This document shows positions 42,909-51,697 of a DNA stretch of 64,000 bases, in pieces (within the stretch, counting starts at the first letter, position 1; the number at the start of each line of letters is the position of its first letter). The DNA lies in assembly GCF_030122845.1 (NCBI RefSeq), contig NZ_CP126084.1:1240001-1304000 (forward strand). The letters are read 5' to 3'. Origin of the DNA: Paenibacillus woosongensis. GTDB taxonomy: Bacteria > Bacillota > Bacilli > Paenibacillales > Paenibacillaceae. The notes below the pieces were generated by a model, which did not search any database, was not told the origin of the DNA, and worked only from the letters and a program-made list of their open reading frames with translations. The translations under genes and the position numbers were made by a program.

Positions 42909-44285
42909 ATGAAGCTGCTTATTGTAAGTGGTGGGTTTCATAGAATCGTGACGCAGTATCTGCCTAAAAAGACAACAGTCATTCATCCCCATGCTCTTGA
43001 ACTGCGAAATTTGTCGGATTATCTGAATGGCGGAAATCCTGCAGGCGACGGAATCCTCATAACGGATCAGGCCTTTACACAAAAGCCGGGCCTTGACCGG
43101 GAGCAGTTGAACGAGCTGCTGGAATGGATCGAGATTAACAGAGCCTCAAGGGTTCCTGTGGTCCTCGTCACGCGAGATTTCATGAAGCCTTTTGAGCTGG
43201 GCATGCTGACGCAGCGATTTGACCACTTGAAGATCGTTGTCAGCGATACGGCGAGAATTCCGGCAGAAGTATTCCAGCGCGCCATTGAAGAAATGAGCCG
43301 GAATGGCACTGCCCCTATACATAATGATTTTAAGACAGAAGCCAAGTTTATGCACGAACCGCAAGCACGGCCGGGCCAAACTGAGAAGAAGCGCTCATTC
43401 TTCGACCGTTTCCGCCCAAAGTCAGAGGCATCCGCTGAGCGGACGGCCACAGACCGTCTAACGAGGGACATTGCCAATATTAGCCGCGGGATCAGCAGAG
43501 TCGTTGCGGTTACCGGCCATCGCGGCAACGGGTTGACCAGCACCGCCGTCAATTTGGCGCATGAAGCCAGCAAGCGGGGGCTGAGCAGCATCATTGTTGA
43601 CATGGATGCGGAATACCGCAGCATGAATATGTATTTTAGCCGTTTTCATGATATGACGAACAAGGATGAGCAGATGAGCGCATCGCTGATCCGCACACTC
43701 GCCAGGCCTCAGGATTACATGACGACGGCTTTTAATATCCAAGACCAGCTCTGGCTAACCTCGCTTGGGTACTCCTTCAATGACCGCAAGCTAATGGAGC
43801 AATTCTATAACAGCGAGAAACTGGTAGGCTTGATTTCCGTGCTTCGAACCAAGTTCAATCTTGTATTGCTAGATATGCCGCTTGATTTGCTGCGGAGCTT
43901 TCAGGAGACGATGATCCATATCGACGTATTCGGCTTATGTATACCGAACAACTTGCATGCGGTCCTTAGTACGGCCCGAAATGTAGAGGTGGTGCTCGAT
44001 CGGGAGAAGGCGTCTTATTTTAATGCCAAATCGAAGGTCATCGTGACGAAATACAACGACCGTTCCCGGTTCCAAGGCGCGCTATTTGCACCCGAAAAGG
44101 TGAGCGAAATACTCGCCTCGGGCATCAGCGATTCCTTTCAGTACGAAATGAAAACGGCCGGGGTTGTTCCTTACAGCGACGCCTTCGACGCGCAGATCGA
44201 GACGGATATTCCTGTGACGAACACGGGAGCCGAGTTTGAGAAGGCTTTTGGACAAATGCTTCTAAGATTAATGGAGGGTGCGTAG
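42909..44285 (+). CDS. TadZ/CpaE-like MinD-family protein with altered P-loop
   Basis: About 458 residues. An N-terminal receiver-like domain (about 1-140) and a charged linker precede a MinD/ParA-like fold (about 195-450). The expected deviant Walker A is replaced by VTGHRGNGLTSTA, which keeps the glycines but lacks both lysines. VDMD and LDMPL match later motifs. TadZ/CpaE proteins position Tad pili at the cell pole or membrane. ATP use is doubtful here. The start at 42909 has AGGTG close upstream; an earlier ATG at 42882 has poor spacing. First gene of the operon. Confidence 0.75.
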   Translation: MKLLIVSGGFHRIVTQYLPKKTTVIHPHALELRNLSDYLNGGNPAGDGILITDQAFTQKPGLDREQLNELLEWIEINRASRVPVVLVTRDFMKPFELGMLTQRFDHLKIVVSDTARIPAEVFQRAIEEMSRNGTAPIHNDFKTEAKFMHEPQARPGQTEKKRSFFDRFRPKSEASAERTATDRLTRDIANISRGISRVVAVTGHRGNGLTSTAVNLAHEASKRGLSSIIVDMDAEYRSMNMYFSRFHDMTNKDEQMSASLIRTLARPQDYMTTAFNIQDQLWLTSLGYSFNDRKLMEQFYNSEKLVGLISVLRTKFNLVLLDMPLDLLRSFQETMIHIDVFGLCIPNNLHAVLSTARNVEVVLDREKASYFNAKSKVIVTKYNDRSRFQGALFAPEKVSEILASGISDSFQYEMKTAGVVPYSDAFDAQIETDIPVTNTGAEFEKAFGQMLLRLMEGA

Positions 44286-44289
44286 GCTC

Positions 44290-45162
44290 ATGGACTTAAG
44301 TACGGTAAAAAGCGTCTCCCCTAACAAAAAACTGTTCAAAAAGATTTTGGCCCTACTGTTCAGTATTCTCGTAATCGTCGTGTCTTTTATCGTATTAAAC
44401 AATGCCAACGAGGCGGCCAAGGACACGGTAGAGGTGCTGAAGGTCAGTCAAAGCGGGGGGATTCCGGCATATGTCGCTTTAACGGACAAACAAATTAAGA
44501 AATACGCCATTATCCGGAAGGAGTACACCGAGGATATGATTCTGGCTGAGGATCTGCCTTCCGTGACGGATAAATTTACGAAATACTATTTGCGGGACGG
44601 CAGCATTTTGTACAAGGATCAGCTCATGGAAGAGAAGCCTTTGCAAAATGAATGGCTGTACGAGCTCGGTGAGGAGCATGAGGTGCTTACATTGCCGTAC
44701 AACTTCCTTGAGGCGGGCGGGGACATTCTCATGCCGGGCGATAAAGTGAGGATTCGCGTATCGTTCGAGCAGGAAGTGCCGGATAGCTCCGGCAATCCGA
44801 ATGCATTTGTCTCTACGCGAACCCAAATGAAGACGGAGGTGCTGTTTGACAGCATCGAAGTCCGGGACATGCTCAATTCCAGCAGCCATTCGATTTATGA
44901 GGTATACAAAGAAGTGCTCAAGCTGAGCGAAGACAAGCGGCAGGAGGTCATGAAGAGCAACGACTTCTTGAAGAGCATTCAGCCGAGATCACTGCTCCTC
45001 GAAGGAACGAGGGAGCAAATCGATAAATTCGCCAAATATAACGGCTACGACGGGAAGAAATATTTGATTACGATACTGAGCCGCAAGAATAGCCAGGTTA
45101 TTCTGGATCAGCTGCCTACTTTGCAAAGAGAGGTGGAGTCATGGATCAACACGACAAACTGA
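44290..45162 (+). CDS. CpaB/RcpC-like Tad assembly protein
   Basis: About 290 residues. One membrane segment near the N-terminus (about 14-37) is followed by an extracellular part containing a SAF-like region (about 60-115, DGSILYKDQL) and a beta-rich segment (LMPGDKVRIRV) typical of CpaB/RcpC. These proteins are part of the Tad envelope complex. The ATG at 44290 is preferred over GTG 44278, which would overlap the ribosome site GGAGGG. It overlaps the next gene by 22 bases. Confidence 0.7.
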   Translation: MDLSTVKSVSPNKKLFKKILALLFSILVIVVSFIVLNNANEAAKDTVEVLKVSQSGGIPAYVALTDKQIKKYAIIRKEYTEDMILAEDLPSVTDKFTKYYLRDGSILYKDQLMEEKPLQNEWLYELGEEHEVLTLPYNFLEAGGDILMPGDKVRIRVSFEQEVPDSSGNPNAFVSTRTQMKTEVLFDSIEVRDMLNSSSHSIYEVYKEVLKLSEDKRQEVMKSNDFLKSIQPRSLLLEGTREQIDKFAKYNGYDGKKYLITILSRKNSQVILDQLPTLQREVESWINTTN

Positions 45163-45968
45163 AGCTCGATGACGTGCTGAGCAAAATTTCGGCGAAGGAG
45201 TTAATGGGGACGGAGCTGCAGGACAGCAAGCTAATCTACAGCGTCGTCGGCTTTATCCCTGCGTGCGATATGGTGGACAACGCCCTGGTCATCAGCAATC
45301 TCGGTTATTTGCTGGCCCAGAAAGGCCTGAATACCTGCATCGTCGATTTGAAGGTGTTCAATCCGAACATTTACCACTACCTGGATGTGAAGCCCAGCAA
45401 GAGGGGGAACGGGCTGATAAGGGTGCTAAAAAGCGACAAGGTCGATTTCCGGGAGGAAATTCAGGCCACGAAATATGAACGCTTGTACGTGCTGTCGCCA
45501 AGCCCGCATGACTTGCTTGAAGAATATTTCGATTTCGAATTCGAGCATTTGGAGCGGGTCATCGATACGCTCAAAGGGATGTTCGACATCATCCTGCTCG
45601 ATATTCCGAACAATCCCCCGCTCGAGTTCTGTCTGGGAGCGATGAAATCCTCGCATGTCGGCTTTTTTACGGCTACGGAACGTATCGAGGCTCCCAGCAA
45701 CATGACCCGCATGCTTGATTTTGCCGCTTCCGTCGGCATCAGCACGGCGAAATTCACGAGCGTCATTCTCATGAACGTTCAGGATATCAACTATGACTAC
45801 AAAGGGTTCAAGGAGTTCGGCTTCAATATTGTGGCGTCCCTGCCGCTGATCAAAGCGGCCTATGCCTACTCGCTCGAGGGAAAGCTGTATGTCAGGGATA
45901 ATCCTTTGGTGAACAAATATTTTCTGCGGGAAATGCGCAAATTGGCAGACATTCTCGGCAACCAGTAA
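45141..45968 (+). CDS. Second MinD/TadZ-like protein, P-loop lost
   Basis: 275 residues with the MinD/ParA layout: a first strand and loop (YSVVGFIPACDMVDNALVIS), then CIVDLKVFNPN and FDIILLDIPNN. The P-loop position carries IPACDMVDNA, with no glycine-lysine motif, so ATP hydrolysis is unlikely. It probably acts as a scaffold, perhaps as a partner of the first TadZ-like protein. AGAGGTGGAG lies before the start, inside the end of the previous gene. Confidence 0.65.
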   Translation: MDQHDKLKLDDVLSKISAKELMGTELQDSKLIYSVVGFIPACDMVDNALVISNLGYLLAQKGLNTCIVDLKVFNPNIYHYLDVKPSKRGNGLIRVLKSDKVDFREEIQATKYERLYVLSPSPHDLLEEYFDFEFEHLERVIDTLKGMFDIILLDIPNNPPLEFCLGAMKSSHVGFFTATERIEAPSNMTRMLDFAASVGISTAKFTSVILMNVQDINYDYKGFKEFGFNIVASLPLIKAAYAYSLEGKLYVRDNPLVNKYFLREMRKLADILGNQ

Positions 45969-45985
45969 GGGAGGGATCAGATCGA

Positions 45986-47455
45986 ATGCTCACCCGTGCA
46001 AAAATCAGCGATATGCAGCAAAAAGTAGCGCACCAGATCAGCAAGCCTGAAGATATGGAGGAACTGAAAAATAAGTACACGACCATTCAGTTTGAGGAAG
46101 CGCTGGAGCTGTGCCAGAAATACATAACGAAAGTAGCAACCCACGCATTTCGCCGGGAGAACGATCCTGCCCGCAAGCGCGAAATGACGAAAGCATATAT
46201 CAATGAATTCGTGGATTCGCAGAAGCCGGTCGTCGAAGGATATTTTGAGCTGGTGGAATTGAAGCAGGCGCTGATCAATGAAATTACCCACTACGGACCG
46301 ATCACGAAGGCGATGGAGGACCCAACGATTGATGAAATACGGATCAACGGCACCGATCAAATCTTCGTGGAGAGCGGCGGGAAGACGATTCCCTGGGATC
46401 AGCATTTTATCGACCGCGAGCATTTGGAGCGGATCATATCCAAGCTGCTCGGCGTTTCCAAGGTTCGGCTCACGCCGAAGATTCCGATGGTTAACGCCCG
46501 TACGATCGAAGGATACCGTGTGAATGCCACTCATGCCGACATCTCGCCTTATGACATGCCGGCAGTGGTGATCCGGAAATTTAGCAAGAAGAGTATTACC
46601 CCGGAAATGATGCTGCGAAATGAATCATTCTCCGTCAATATGTTCAAGCTGCTGTCTCTACTGCCCAAAGCCGATCTTTCCTGGATTACGGTGGGGCCGA
46701 CAGGCAGCGGGAAGACAACGCTGAACGAGATGATGGTCAAGGAGATCAATCCGCTATCCCGGATCATTACGATCGAGAATCCTTCGGAGATGCGGCTGCT
46801 GCAGCGGGAGGGGAACAGCGAGCACGGGAGAATCATCAACGACGTGCTGCAATACGAATCGGTGCCGGATGACGATGACGCGAGCCCGGCGACGATGGAG
46901 AACTTGCTGATTAATGCCATGAGGCAGTCGCCCCATTGGATTGGCCCGGGCGAGCTGAGAACGCCTGGGGAATTTGCGACCGCGCTGCGGGCGGCCCAGA
47001 CCGGCCACTTCTTCTTCACGACACTGCATGCCGAGGGCGACCGGGAGGCGATTTACCGTTTCCTGACCGCCTATCTGATGGCCTCCAATGAGCCGGCGGA
47101 GCTGGCGCTTCGCAACATTTGCAGTGCCGTCAAGTTCATCGTGTTCCAGGAGAAGCTGGCCGACGGGACAAGGAAGGTCACTTCGATTTCCGAGGTGCTG
47201 GGCTCCGAGGGACTGGAGCCGATCGTTAATCCCATTTACAAATTCGTATCGGAGGACGTTTTGGAGGAGGAAGGAACTCACCGCGTGCTCAAAATCATCG
47301 GCAAACACAAACGCGTCGGCATGCTGTCCGAGAAAGTGCAGCAGACGATGATCAAAGCCGGCATCAAACGCAGCCGCTTCGAGTTTCTGACACAGCCGCC
47401 GGGGAAAGACGAAATAGAGGAGTACGGATTCGATGGATACCAATTCAATCATTAG
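45986..47455 (+). CDS. TadA/CpaF secretion ATPase
   Basis: 489 residues. An N-terminal helical region (about 1-90) and the CpaF N2 domain (INGTDQIFVESGG) precede the ATPase core with Walker A VGPTGSGKTT (about residues 233-242), the acidic Asp box near ITIENPSEMRL and a histidine box (FFTTLHAEGDREAI). It is the motor that polymerises Tad/Flp-type pilins or drives their secretion from the cytoplasmic face. GGGAGG lies before the start. Its last 23 bases overlap the TadB gene. Confidence 0.88.
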   Translation: MLTRAKISDMQQKVAHQISKPEDMEELKNKYTTIQFEEALELCQKYITKVATHAFRRENDPARKREMTKAYINEFVDSQKPVVEGYFELVELKQALINEITHYGPITKAMEDPTIDEIRINGTDQIFVESGGKTIPWDQHFIDREHLERIISKLLGVSKVRLTPKIPMVNARTIEGYRVNATHADISPYDMPAVVIRKFSKKSITPEMMLRNESFSVNMFKLLSLLPKADLSWITVGPTGSGKTTLNEMMVKEINPLSRIITIENPSEMRLLQREGNSEHGRIINDVLQYESVPDDDDASPATMENLLINAMRQSPHWIGPGELRTPGEFATALRAAQTGHFFFTTLHAEGDREAIYRFLTAYLMASNEPAELALRNICSAVKFIVFQEKLADGTRKVTSISEVLGSEGLEPIVNPIYKFVSEDVLEEEGTHRVLKIIGKHKRVGMLSEKVQQTMIKAGIKRSRFEFLTQPPGKDEIEEYGFDGYQFNH

Positions 47456-48416
47456 TTTATCTTTGGGGATTGCCGCATTCATCGTGTTTAACGCCATATT
47501 CGAGGTCCGCTTCTTCGAAGGCACCGGACGGTTCTTTCTCGGCATGCTCGATACGCTGGCCGAGCATCTCGGCAGATACAATACGAAGCGCTATGTAGAG
47601 CGGGTCAAGAAGGAACGCATTGTTAAGCAGAAGGAAAATGTTTACGCCAAATACAACCGGCTTGTCGAGGGACTGATTCTTGACTTCAATCTGCCGCTGA
47701 CGCTGGAGAGCTTCACTTCGCTATTGTGCATCGCTTTTGCCATTGTGGTGCTGATCGTCGTCATCTTCATGAAGAACGTCACTCTGGCTGTAGTCGTGAC
47801 CGTAGCGATATTCATCGGGCTGCTGACCTATTTCGTCATGCAGTCCAAAGCGATTAAAGCCGAGAAGCTGGAGAGCATCATGGATGCCGAGGACATCATT
47901 TGCCCTTTGGCGCGGGAAGGGGTGCTGGTCGCGATTAAAAAGGTAATGGAAAGCGACGAATACATCAAGCCGTCCATCCGCCCTTACTTCCAGCAGTTCA
48001 TCGATAACTGCGAGAATAACGGATACTCGTTCAAGCAGGCCATTCTGCTGCTGAACCGTCAGCTCGGTCCCAAGTTCGACAACTTTGCCAAGAAGGCAAT
48101 TGTGTTCGAATACAACGAACGGAAGGGCATGGCCGATATCTTTCTCGACATCGTGGATGAGAATGCGGTGCTGCGCGAAATCAATGCGCGGAAGGATCGG
48201 ATTTTCCGGAAGATGAACCGGGACTTCTTGTTGAAGACCGTCATTATCGTGCTGTTCTTTCTATACGCCCTGTCGGTAGATGATTTCAGAGAATTCATGC
48301 TGTACAGCACCTTCGGCAAAATGATCAACACGGTCATGATTAGCATCATATGTCTCAGTTTTGCCCGCACGCAGGCGCTCCAGGGCAATCTGGGGCCGGG
48401 GAGTGACAGAAAATGA
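47433..48416 (+). CDS. TadB-like inner-membrane platform protein
   Basis: 327 residues, a type II secretion F-type domain (about 140-270) with three or more membrane segments (about 8-22, 92-130, 275-320). It forms the inner-membrane platform with the next gene product for the TadA motor. The start lies inside the tadA-like gene, and the stop overlaps the next start (ATGA). Confidence 0.82.
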   Translation: MDTNSIISLSLGIAAFIVFNAIFEVRFFEGTGRFFLGMLDTLAEHLGRYNTKRYVERVKKERIVKQKENVYAKYNRLVEGLILDFNLPLTLESFTSLLCIAFAIVVLIVVIFMKNVTLAVVVTVAIFIGLLTYFVMQSKAIKAEKLESIMDAEDIICPLAREGVLVAIKKVMESDEYIKPSIRPYFQQFIDNCENNGYSFKQAILLLNRQLGPKFDNFAKKAIVFEYNERKGMADIFLDIVDENAVLREINARKDRIFRKMNRDFLLKTVIIVLFFLYALSVDDFREFMLYSTFGKMINTVMISIICLSFARTQALQGNLGPGSDRK

Positions 48417-49294
48417 CGATGCTTGCCAAACTCAGCGCGCTGGCCGCCATACTCTACTTGGTGAAGGTGTTCATTTATCCTTTTTTCAAGCCGGTGCAGG
48501 GAAAGCAGAAGAAGCGCAACCGCAGATATTTGAAGGAACGCAAGAATGCCCAATTTAATGACAAGTTCAAAGGCTTCAAGCGAAAATTTGCCGCCAAGTA
48601 CGTCAGCAGGCTGCTTGGGAATGCAGAGCGCATCCGGTACCAGAAAATGATCGACCGGCTCGACCTGCCGATGAAACCCGAGGAGCTGCGGGCGGAGCAG
48701 ATATTTTATGCCGCGGCTGGGGTCGTTGTTACGGCCATATTTATGAGCGCCAACCTGCTGCTAGGTTACGTCACGGCGATATTCATCATTCTCGGCTGGC
48801 TGTACCCCATCTCCGAAATGGAGCAGAAGATCGAGCGCAAGAACAAGAATATCGCTTTCGATTTTCCGGCCTTTTACAGCATGGTGTACTACCAGTATTC
48901 GAAGTCGGTCAATATTTACCTTGCGGACGTCATCCGGGATTACCTGCCAAACGCCAATCATGATATGGCGGAGGAGCTTGGCGTCATGCTCGACAACATC
49001 GAATACGGCGAGGAATATGCGCTCAAGCAGCTGAAGAAACGGGTGCCGATCCATTACATCATTAAATTTTGCGACTTAATGGAGACCCGGCTCAAAGGCT
49101 ATGACAATATATCGCAGATGGTATATCTCAAGAATGAAGTAGACAGCTACCGGATTCTAGCGTTAGAAGAAGATTTGGAGAAAAGGCAGCGAACGAATTC
49201 GCGGATTCAGCTGGTTCTTATCCTCGTTCTGGTCGTTTACATCGCCATCTATTATTTATTCACTATTTTGGATTCTATCAAAATGTTTCAATAA
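48413..49294 (+). CDS. TadC-like inner-membrane platform protein
   Basis: 293 residues with the T2SSF domain (about 140-260), two central membrane segments (about 95-130) and a C-terminal one (LVLILVLVVYIAIYYLF). It pairs with the TadB-like protein. Start and stop are coupled to the neighbour by an ATGA overlap. Confidence 0.82.
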   Translation: MTMLAKLSALAAILYLVKVFIYPFFKPVQGKQKKRNRRYLKERKNAQFNDKFKGFKRKFAAKYVSRLLGNAERIRYQKMIDRLDLPMKPEELRAEQIFYAAAGVVVTAIFMSANLLLGYVTAIFIILGWLYPISEMEQKIERKNKNIAFDFPAFYSMVYYQYSKSVNIYLADVIRDYLPNANHDMAEELGVMLDNIEYGEEYALKQLKKRVPIHYIIKFCDLMETRLKGYDNISQMVYLKNEVDSYRILALEEDLEKRQRTNSRIQLVLILVLVVYIAIYYLFTILDSIKMFQ

Positions 49295-49341
49295 ACCGGA
49301 AGATTTCAAACAAAGATAAAAACCATGGGAGGGCATTGGTT

Positions 49342-49569
49342 ATGGAATATCAAAATCGCAAGCGGCGCAGCAAGCGGGAGGACGAGAAGAAACTCTCCTT
49401 CTGGAAGGAGGAGCGCGGAGATATTGGCGTGAAGCAAATCGCTGTCACCGTTGGCGTGATCGTCATCATCGCCGTAGCTGTTACTTTAATCCGGAACACC
49501 TTCTTAGAGCAATGGATTAAAGAGGTGTGGGAGATGTTCATGAAAGCGATCGAGGACATGATGGCTTAA
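49342..49569 (+). CDS. Flp-type pilin-like small membrane protein
   Basis: 75 residues. A long charged N-terminus (about 1-25) ends in EERGDIG, directly followed by a hydrophobic helix (KQIAVTVGVIVIIAVAVTLI) and a short amphipathic tail. The charged leader, glycine, then hydrophobic stretch is the layout of a class III/Flp prepilin, with cleavage likely after a glycine of RGDIG. The usual glutamate at +5 of the mature form is not obvious. It is the only candidate major pilin here. GGGAGGG precedes the start. It may form the pilus or pseudopilus of the hybrid machine. Confidence 0.65.
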   Translation: MEYQNRKRRSKREDEKKLSFWKEERGDIGVKQIAVTVGVIVIIAVAVTLIRNTFLEQWIKEVWEMFMKAIEDMMA

Positions 49570-49603
49570 TGCAGGCGACTACATAAGGCACAGGTGAAAT
49601 AAA

Positions 49604-50095
49604 ATGCGCGCATTCGCAAAATCGATTCTCGTCTCTATTCTCGTTTCGATCGCCATTTTGTTGTTTACGAACTTTATTTATTTTTTTCCCTGGTACATGA
49701 CACTAGTGGTGGAAACCTTCCATTTGTCTCAGGTCGTGGCCAGCGATAATTACCTGAAGAACGAATACAAGGAAGATACGCTCAGGAAGCTGAGCGACCG
49801 CCCGGTGTACCGGGACAAGGCCGATCAAATCGTCATTTCCGCCGAAAAGGAAGGGGGAGGCGAGCATTCCGCTGAAGGCGGCGACGCCTCTTTATATGAA
49901 AACGCCTCGGATATCGAGAAGCCCTACAAGCAGCGCGGGCATCCTGTCACGGTAACGATCAAGGCGGTATACCCGCTAAGCATCAAGCTGTGGGGGGAGA
50001 AATACGAACGGGAGATTCCGGTTTCGTTCACCCTGACAACGACGGGACTCAAGCATTATAAAGACTTGATTTACTATGAAGAGGACTACTGGTAA
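49604..50095 (+). CDS. TadE-like minor pseudopilin candidate 1
   Basis: 163 residues. One N-terminal membrane helix (about 8-40) and an extracellular domain of mixed charge (about 45-163) with the segment VTVTIKAVYPLSIKLWG, typical of TadE/TadF-like proteins. Its place after the pilin-like gene supports a minor-pilin role. No further family match is recognised. Confidence 0.55.
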   Translation: MRAFAKSILVSILVSIAILLFTNFIYFFPWYMTLVVETFHLSQVVASDNYLKNEYKEDTLRKLSDRPVYRDKADQIVISAEKEGGGEHSAEGGDASLYENASDIEKPYKQRGHPVTVTIKAVYPLSIKLWGEKYEREIPVSFTLTTTGLKHYKDLIYYEEDYW

Positions 50096-50103
50096 AAGAG
50101 ACT

Positions 50104-50607
50104 ATGAAAAATATAGCTATAGCCATGCTGCTTCTTTTGCTGCTATCGGTTTTACTGGAGCCGATGGTGGAGCTCATGTATTTGGGAAAAGAGAAGATCG
50201 TGCTGGGAACGGCCCTTGGCAATGCTGCGCGTTCAGCGAAGGATCGCAGTCTGATTTATAAGTCTCATAGAGACTTGGATGCGAGCGTCGACGAGGAGAA
50301 ATTTGTGGCTTATTTTGCGGAGGCGTTCGGCGATGCTTTGAAGCTGACCTGGACGAACCAAGGGCTGAGCACGCGTGAGCTCACCTTTGCCTCCGCGAAC
50401 GGCAAATACAATGATTTCACGGTAACCGTCGAGTTCAAGGAAGAAATAAATGAAGCGACAGGGCAGCTGGTGACGGAGGTCGAGCTGAAGGCGCAATCGG
50501 AGTACAAGTTCCAGACCAAATATTTGCAGCTGGCCGAAGATGCCGGACAGGATGTCGCTTATCAGCTCGAATCCGAGCGGATGCTCATATTGTCGGTCAA
50601 GAACTGA
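50104..50607 (+). CDS. TadE-like minor pseudopilin candidate 2
   Basis: 167 residues. A hydrophobic N-terminal helix (about 5-20), then a polar domain containing NAARSAKDRSLIYKS and two beta-rich stretches. Similar build to the previous protein but not an obvious copy. It lies between the Tad-type and type VII parts of the operon, eight bases after the previous gene. Confidence 0.5.
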   Translation: MKNIAIAMLLLLLLSVLLEPMVELMYLGKEKIVLGTALGNAARSAKDRSLIYKSHRDLDASVDEEKFVAYFAEAFGDALKLTWTNQGLSTRELTFASANGKYNDFTVTVEFKEEINEATGQLVTEVELKAQSEYKFQTKYLQLAEDAGQDVAYQLESERMLILSVKN

Positions 50608-50624
50608 GGGAGGGGAAAAAGCAG

Positions 50625-50855
50625 ATGGACTATGTCGTAGTAACGTTTCAGGCTGGCGAGGGCTTCGCGAAGGAATTGAAGGTGCCTGCCTTTGTAACTT
50701 CCGGGGAACTGCTGGCGATGCTGTCCGACGCGCTGGGCCTGTCCATCACTCCGGAGCATCGGCTGCAGGCCGAGCCGCTGGGGCGCATACTTGACCCCGC
50801 CCGGACGCTGGAGGAAGAAGGCGTGGCCTTCGGAGCACTGCTGACTCTCATTTAG
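50625..50855 (+). CDS. YukD/EsaB ubiquitin-like type VII component
   Basis: 76 residues with the small beta-grasp pattern of YukD/EsaB (which is about 80 residues): VVVTFQAGEG, a central helix SGELLAMLSDALGLS, and the end LEEEGVAFGALLTLI, comparable to the ubiquitin-like L-x-GD-x-L-turn. In type VIIb systems it is a cytosolic regulator or coupling component. It lies just before the EssC gene region, which supports the call. GGGAGGGG precedes the start. Confidence 0.8.
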   Translation: MDYVVVTFQAGEGFAKELKVPAFVTSGELLAMLSDALGLSITPEHRLQAEPLGRILDPARTLEEEGVAFGALLTLI

Positions 50856-50871
50856 AAGGAGGTGGACCCGC

Positions 50872-51690
50872 GTGAATGTCAACATCAGCACCGGAGGCTT
50901 GATCTGCGGGGCTCAGGACAAGCTGCTGCTTGCCGATATCCGCCATTATTCCGGCACGCATATGCAGAGCCGGTTCTCCGGCGATAGTACCCTCTTGGAA
51001 GGCGTGTTCTGGTTCATGAATCCTAGGGGAGATCTCGTTTATTACAGTGACCAAAGCCGGGGGAACCGATTGTATCTCCTGGATCTATTATCAGGAAGTA
51101 CTCAGCTGCTCATCGACCGTCCTTGCTGCGGCCTTGTCCTAAGCGGTGACTGGCTCTATTACAAGAGCGAGACCGATCATAAGCTGTATCGCTGCCTGAC
51201 CGACGGGACGAAGGAATCACGGGTGACCGATGAACCAGTCGAATGCTTTGTCGTGGAAGGAGAGCAGGTGTATTACGGAACTCAGCAAGGAATCCGGTCG
51301 TGTCACGTTAGCGGGAGCAGCCGCGAGCAGCTCTCGGAATCCGTACCAGCCCATTTGTTGAAAATCGGCGACGACTTGCTATTCGCCGACACGAAGAACC
51401 AGTACTTGCTGACTGCTCTGCATCTGCACACAGGGGAAGCGCAGGTCTATGCGGATGTGTCGCCGAATAGCCTGAATAGCGACGGACGTTACATTTATTG
51501 CGCCAACCGCAGCAATGACAGCTCGGTGTATCGCATCGATCCGGACACGGGCAGCAAAATCCGCATTTGCGGGGACAGCGCCGACCATATTCATATTCTG
51601 GGCGATACGATCTATTTCAGCCACCGGTTCGAATGGTACAAGATGTCGCTGACCGGCGGCCAAGCGGAGAAAGTCATTACGGAGTCGTGA
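50872..51690 (+). CDS. Beta-propeller (DUF5050-like) protein of the secretion operon
   Basis: 272 residues of short repeats with the pattern LSGDWLYYKSETDHKLYRCLTDGTKE and similar, predicted as a six- or seven-bladed propeller of the DUF5050/PQQ-like type. No signal peptide or membrane segment is seen, so it stays in the cytoplasm unless secreted by the system itself. The GTG start has AAGGAGGTGG upstream. Such proteins may form a docking platform; the function here is unknown. It lies seven bases before essC. Confidence 0.7.
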   Translation: MNVNISTGGLICGAQDKLLLADIRHYSGTHMQSRFSGDSTLLEGVFWFMNPRGDLVYYSDQSRGNRLYLLDLLSGSTQLLIDRPCCGLVLSGDWLYYKSETDHKLYRCLTDGTKESRVTDEPVECFVVEGEQVYYGTQQGIRSCHVSGSSREQLSESVPAHLLKIGDDLLFADTKNQYLLTALHLHTGEAQVYADVSPNSLNSDGRYIYCANRSNDSSVYRIDPDTGSKIRICGDSADHIHILGDTIYFSHRFEWYKMSLTGGQAEKVITES

Positions 51691-51697
51691 GGTAAAT

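Noticed and set aside
46754-47581. 275-codon open frame antisense to the TadA and TadB genes
   Set aside because: Shadow of the ATPase gene; no known domain and no ribosome site.
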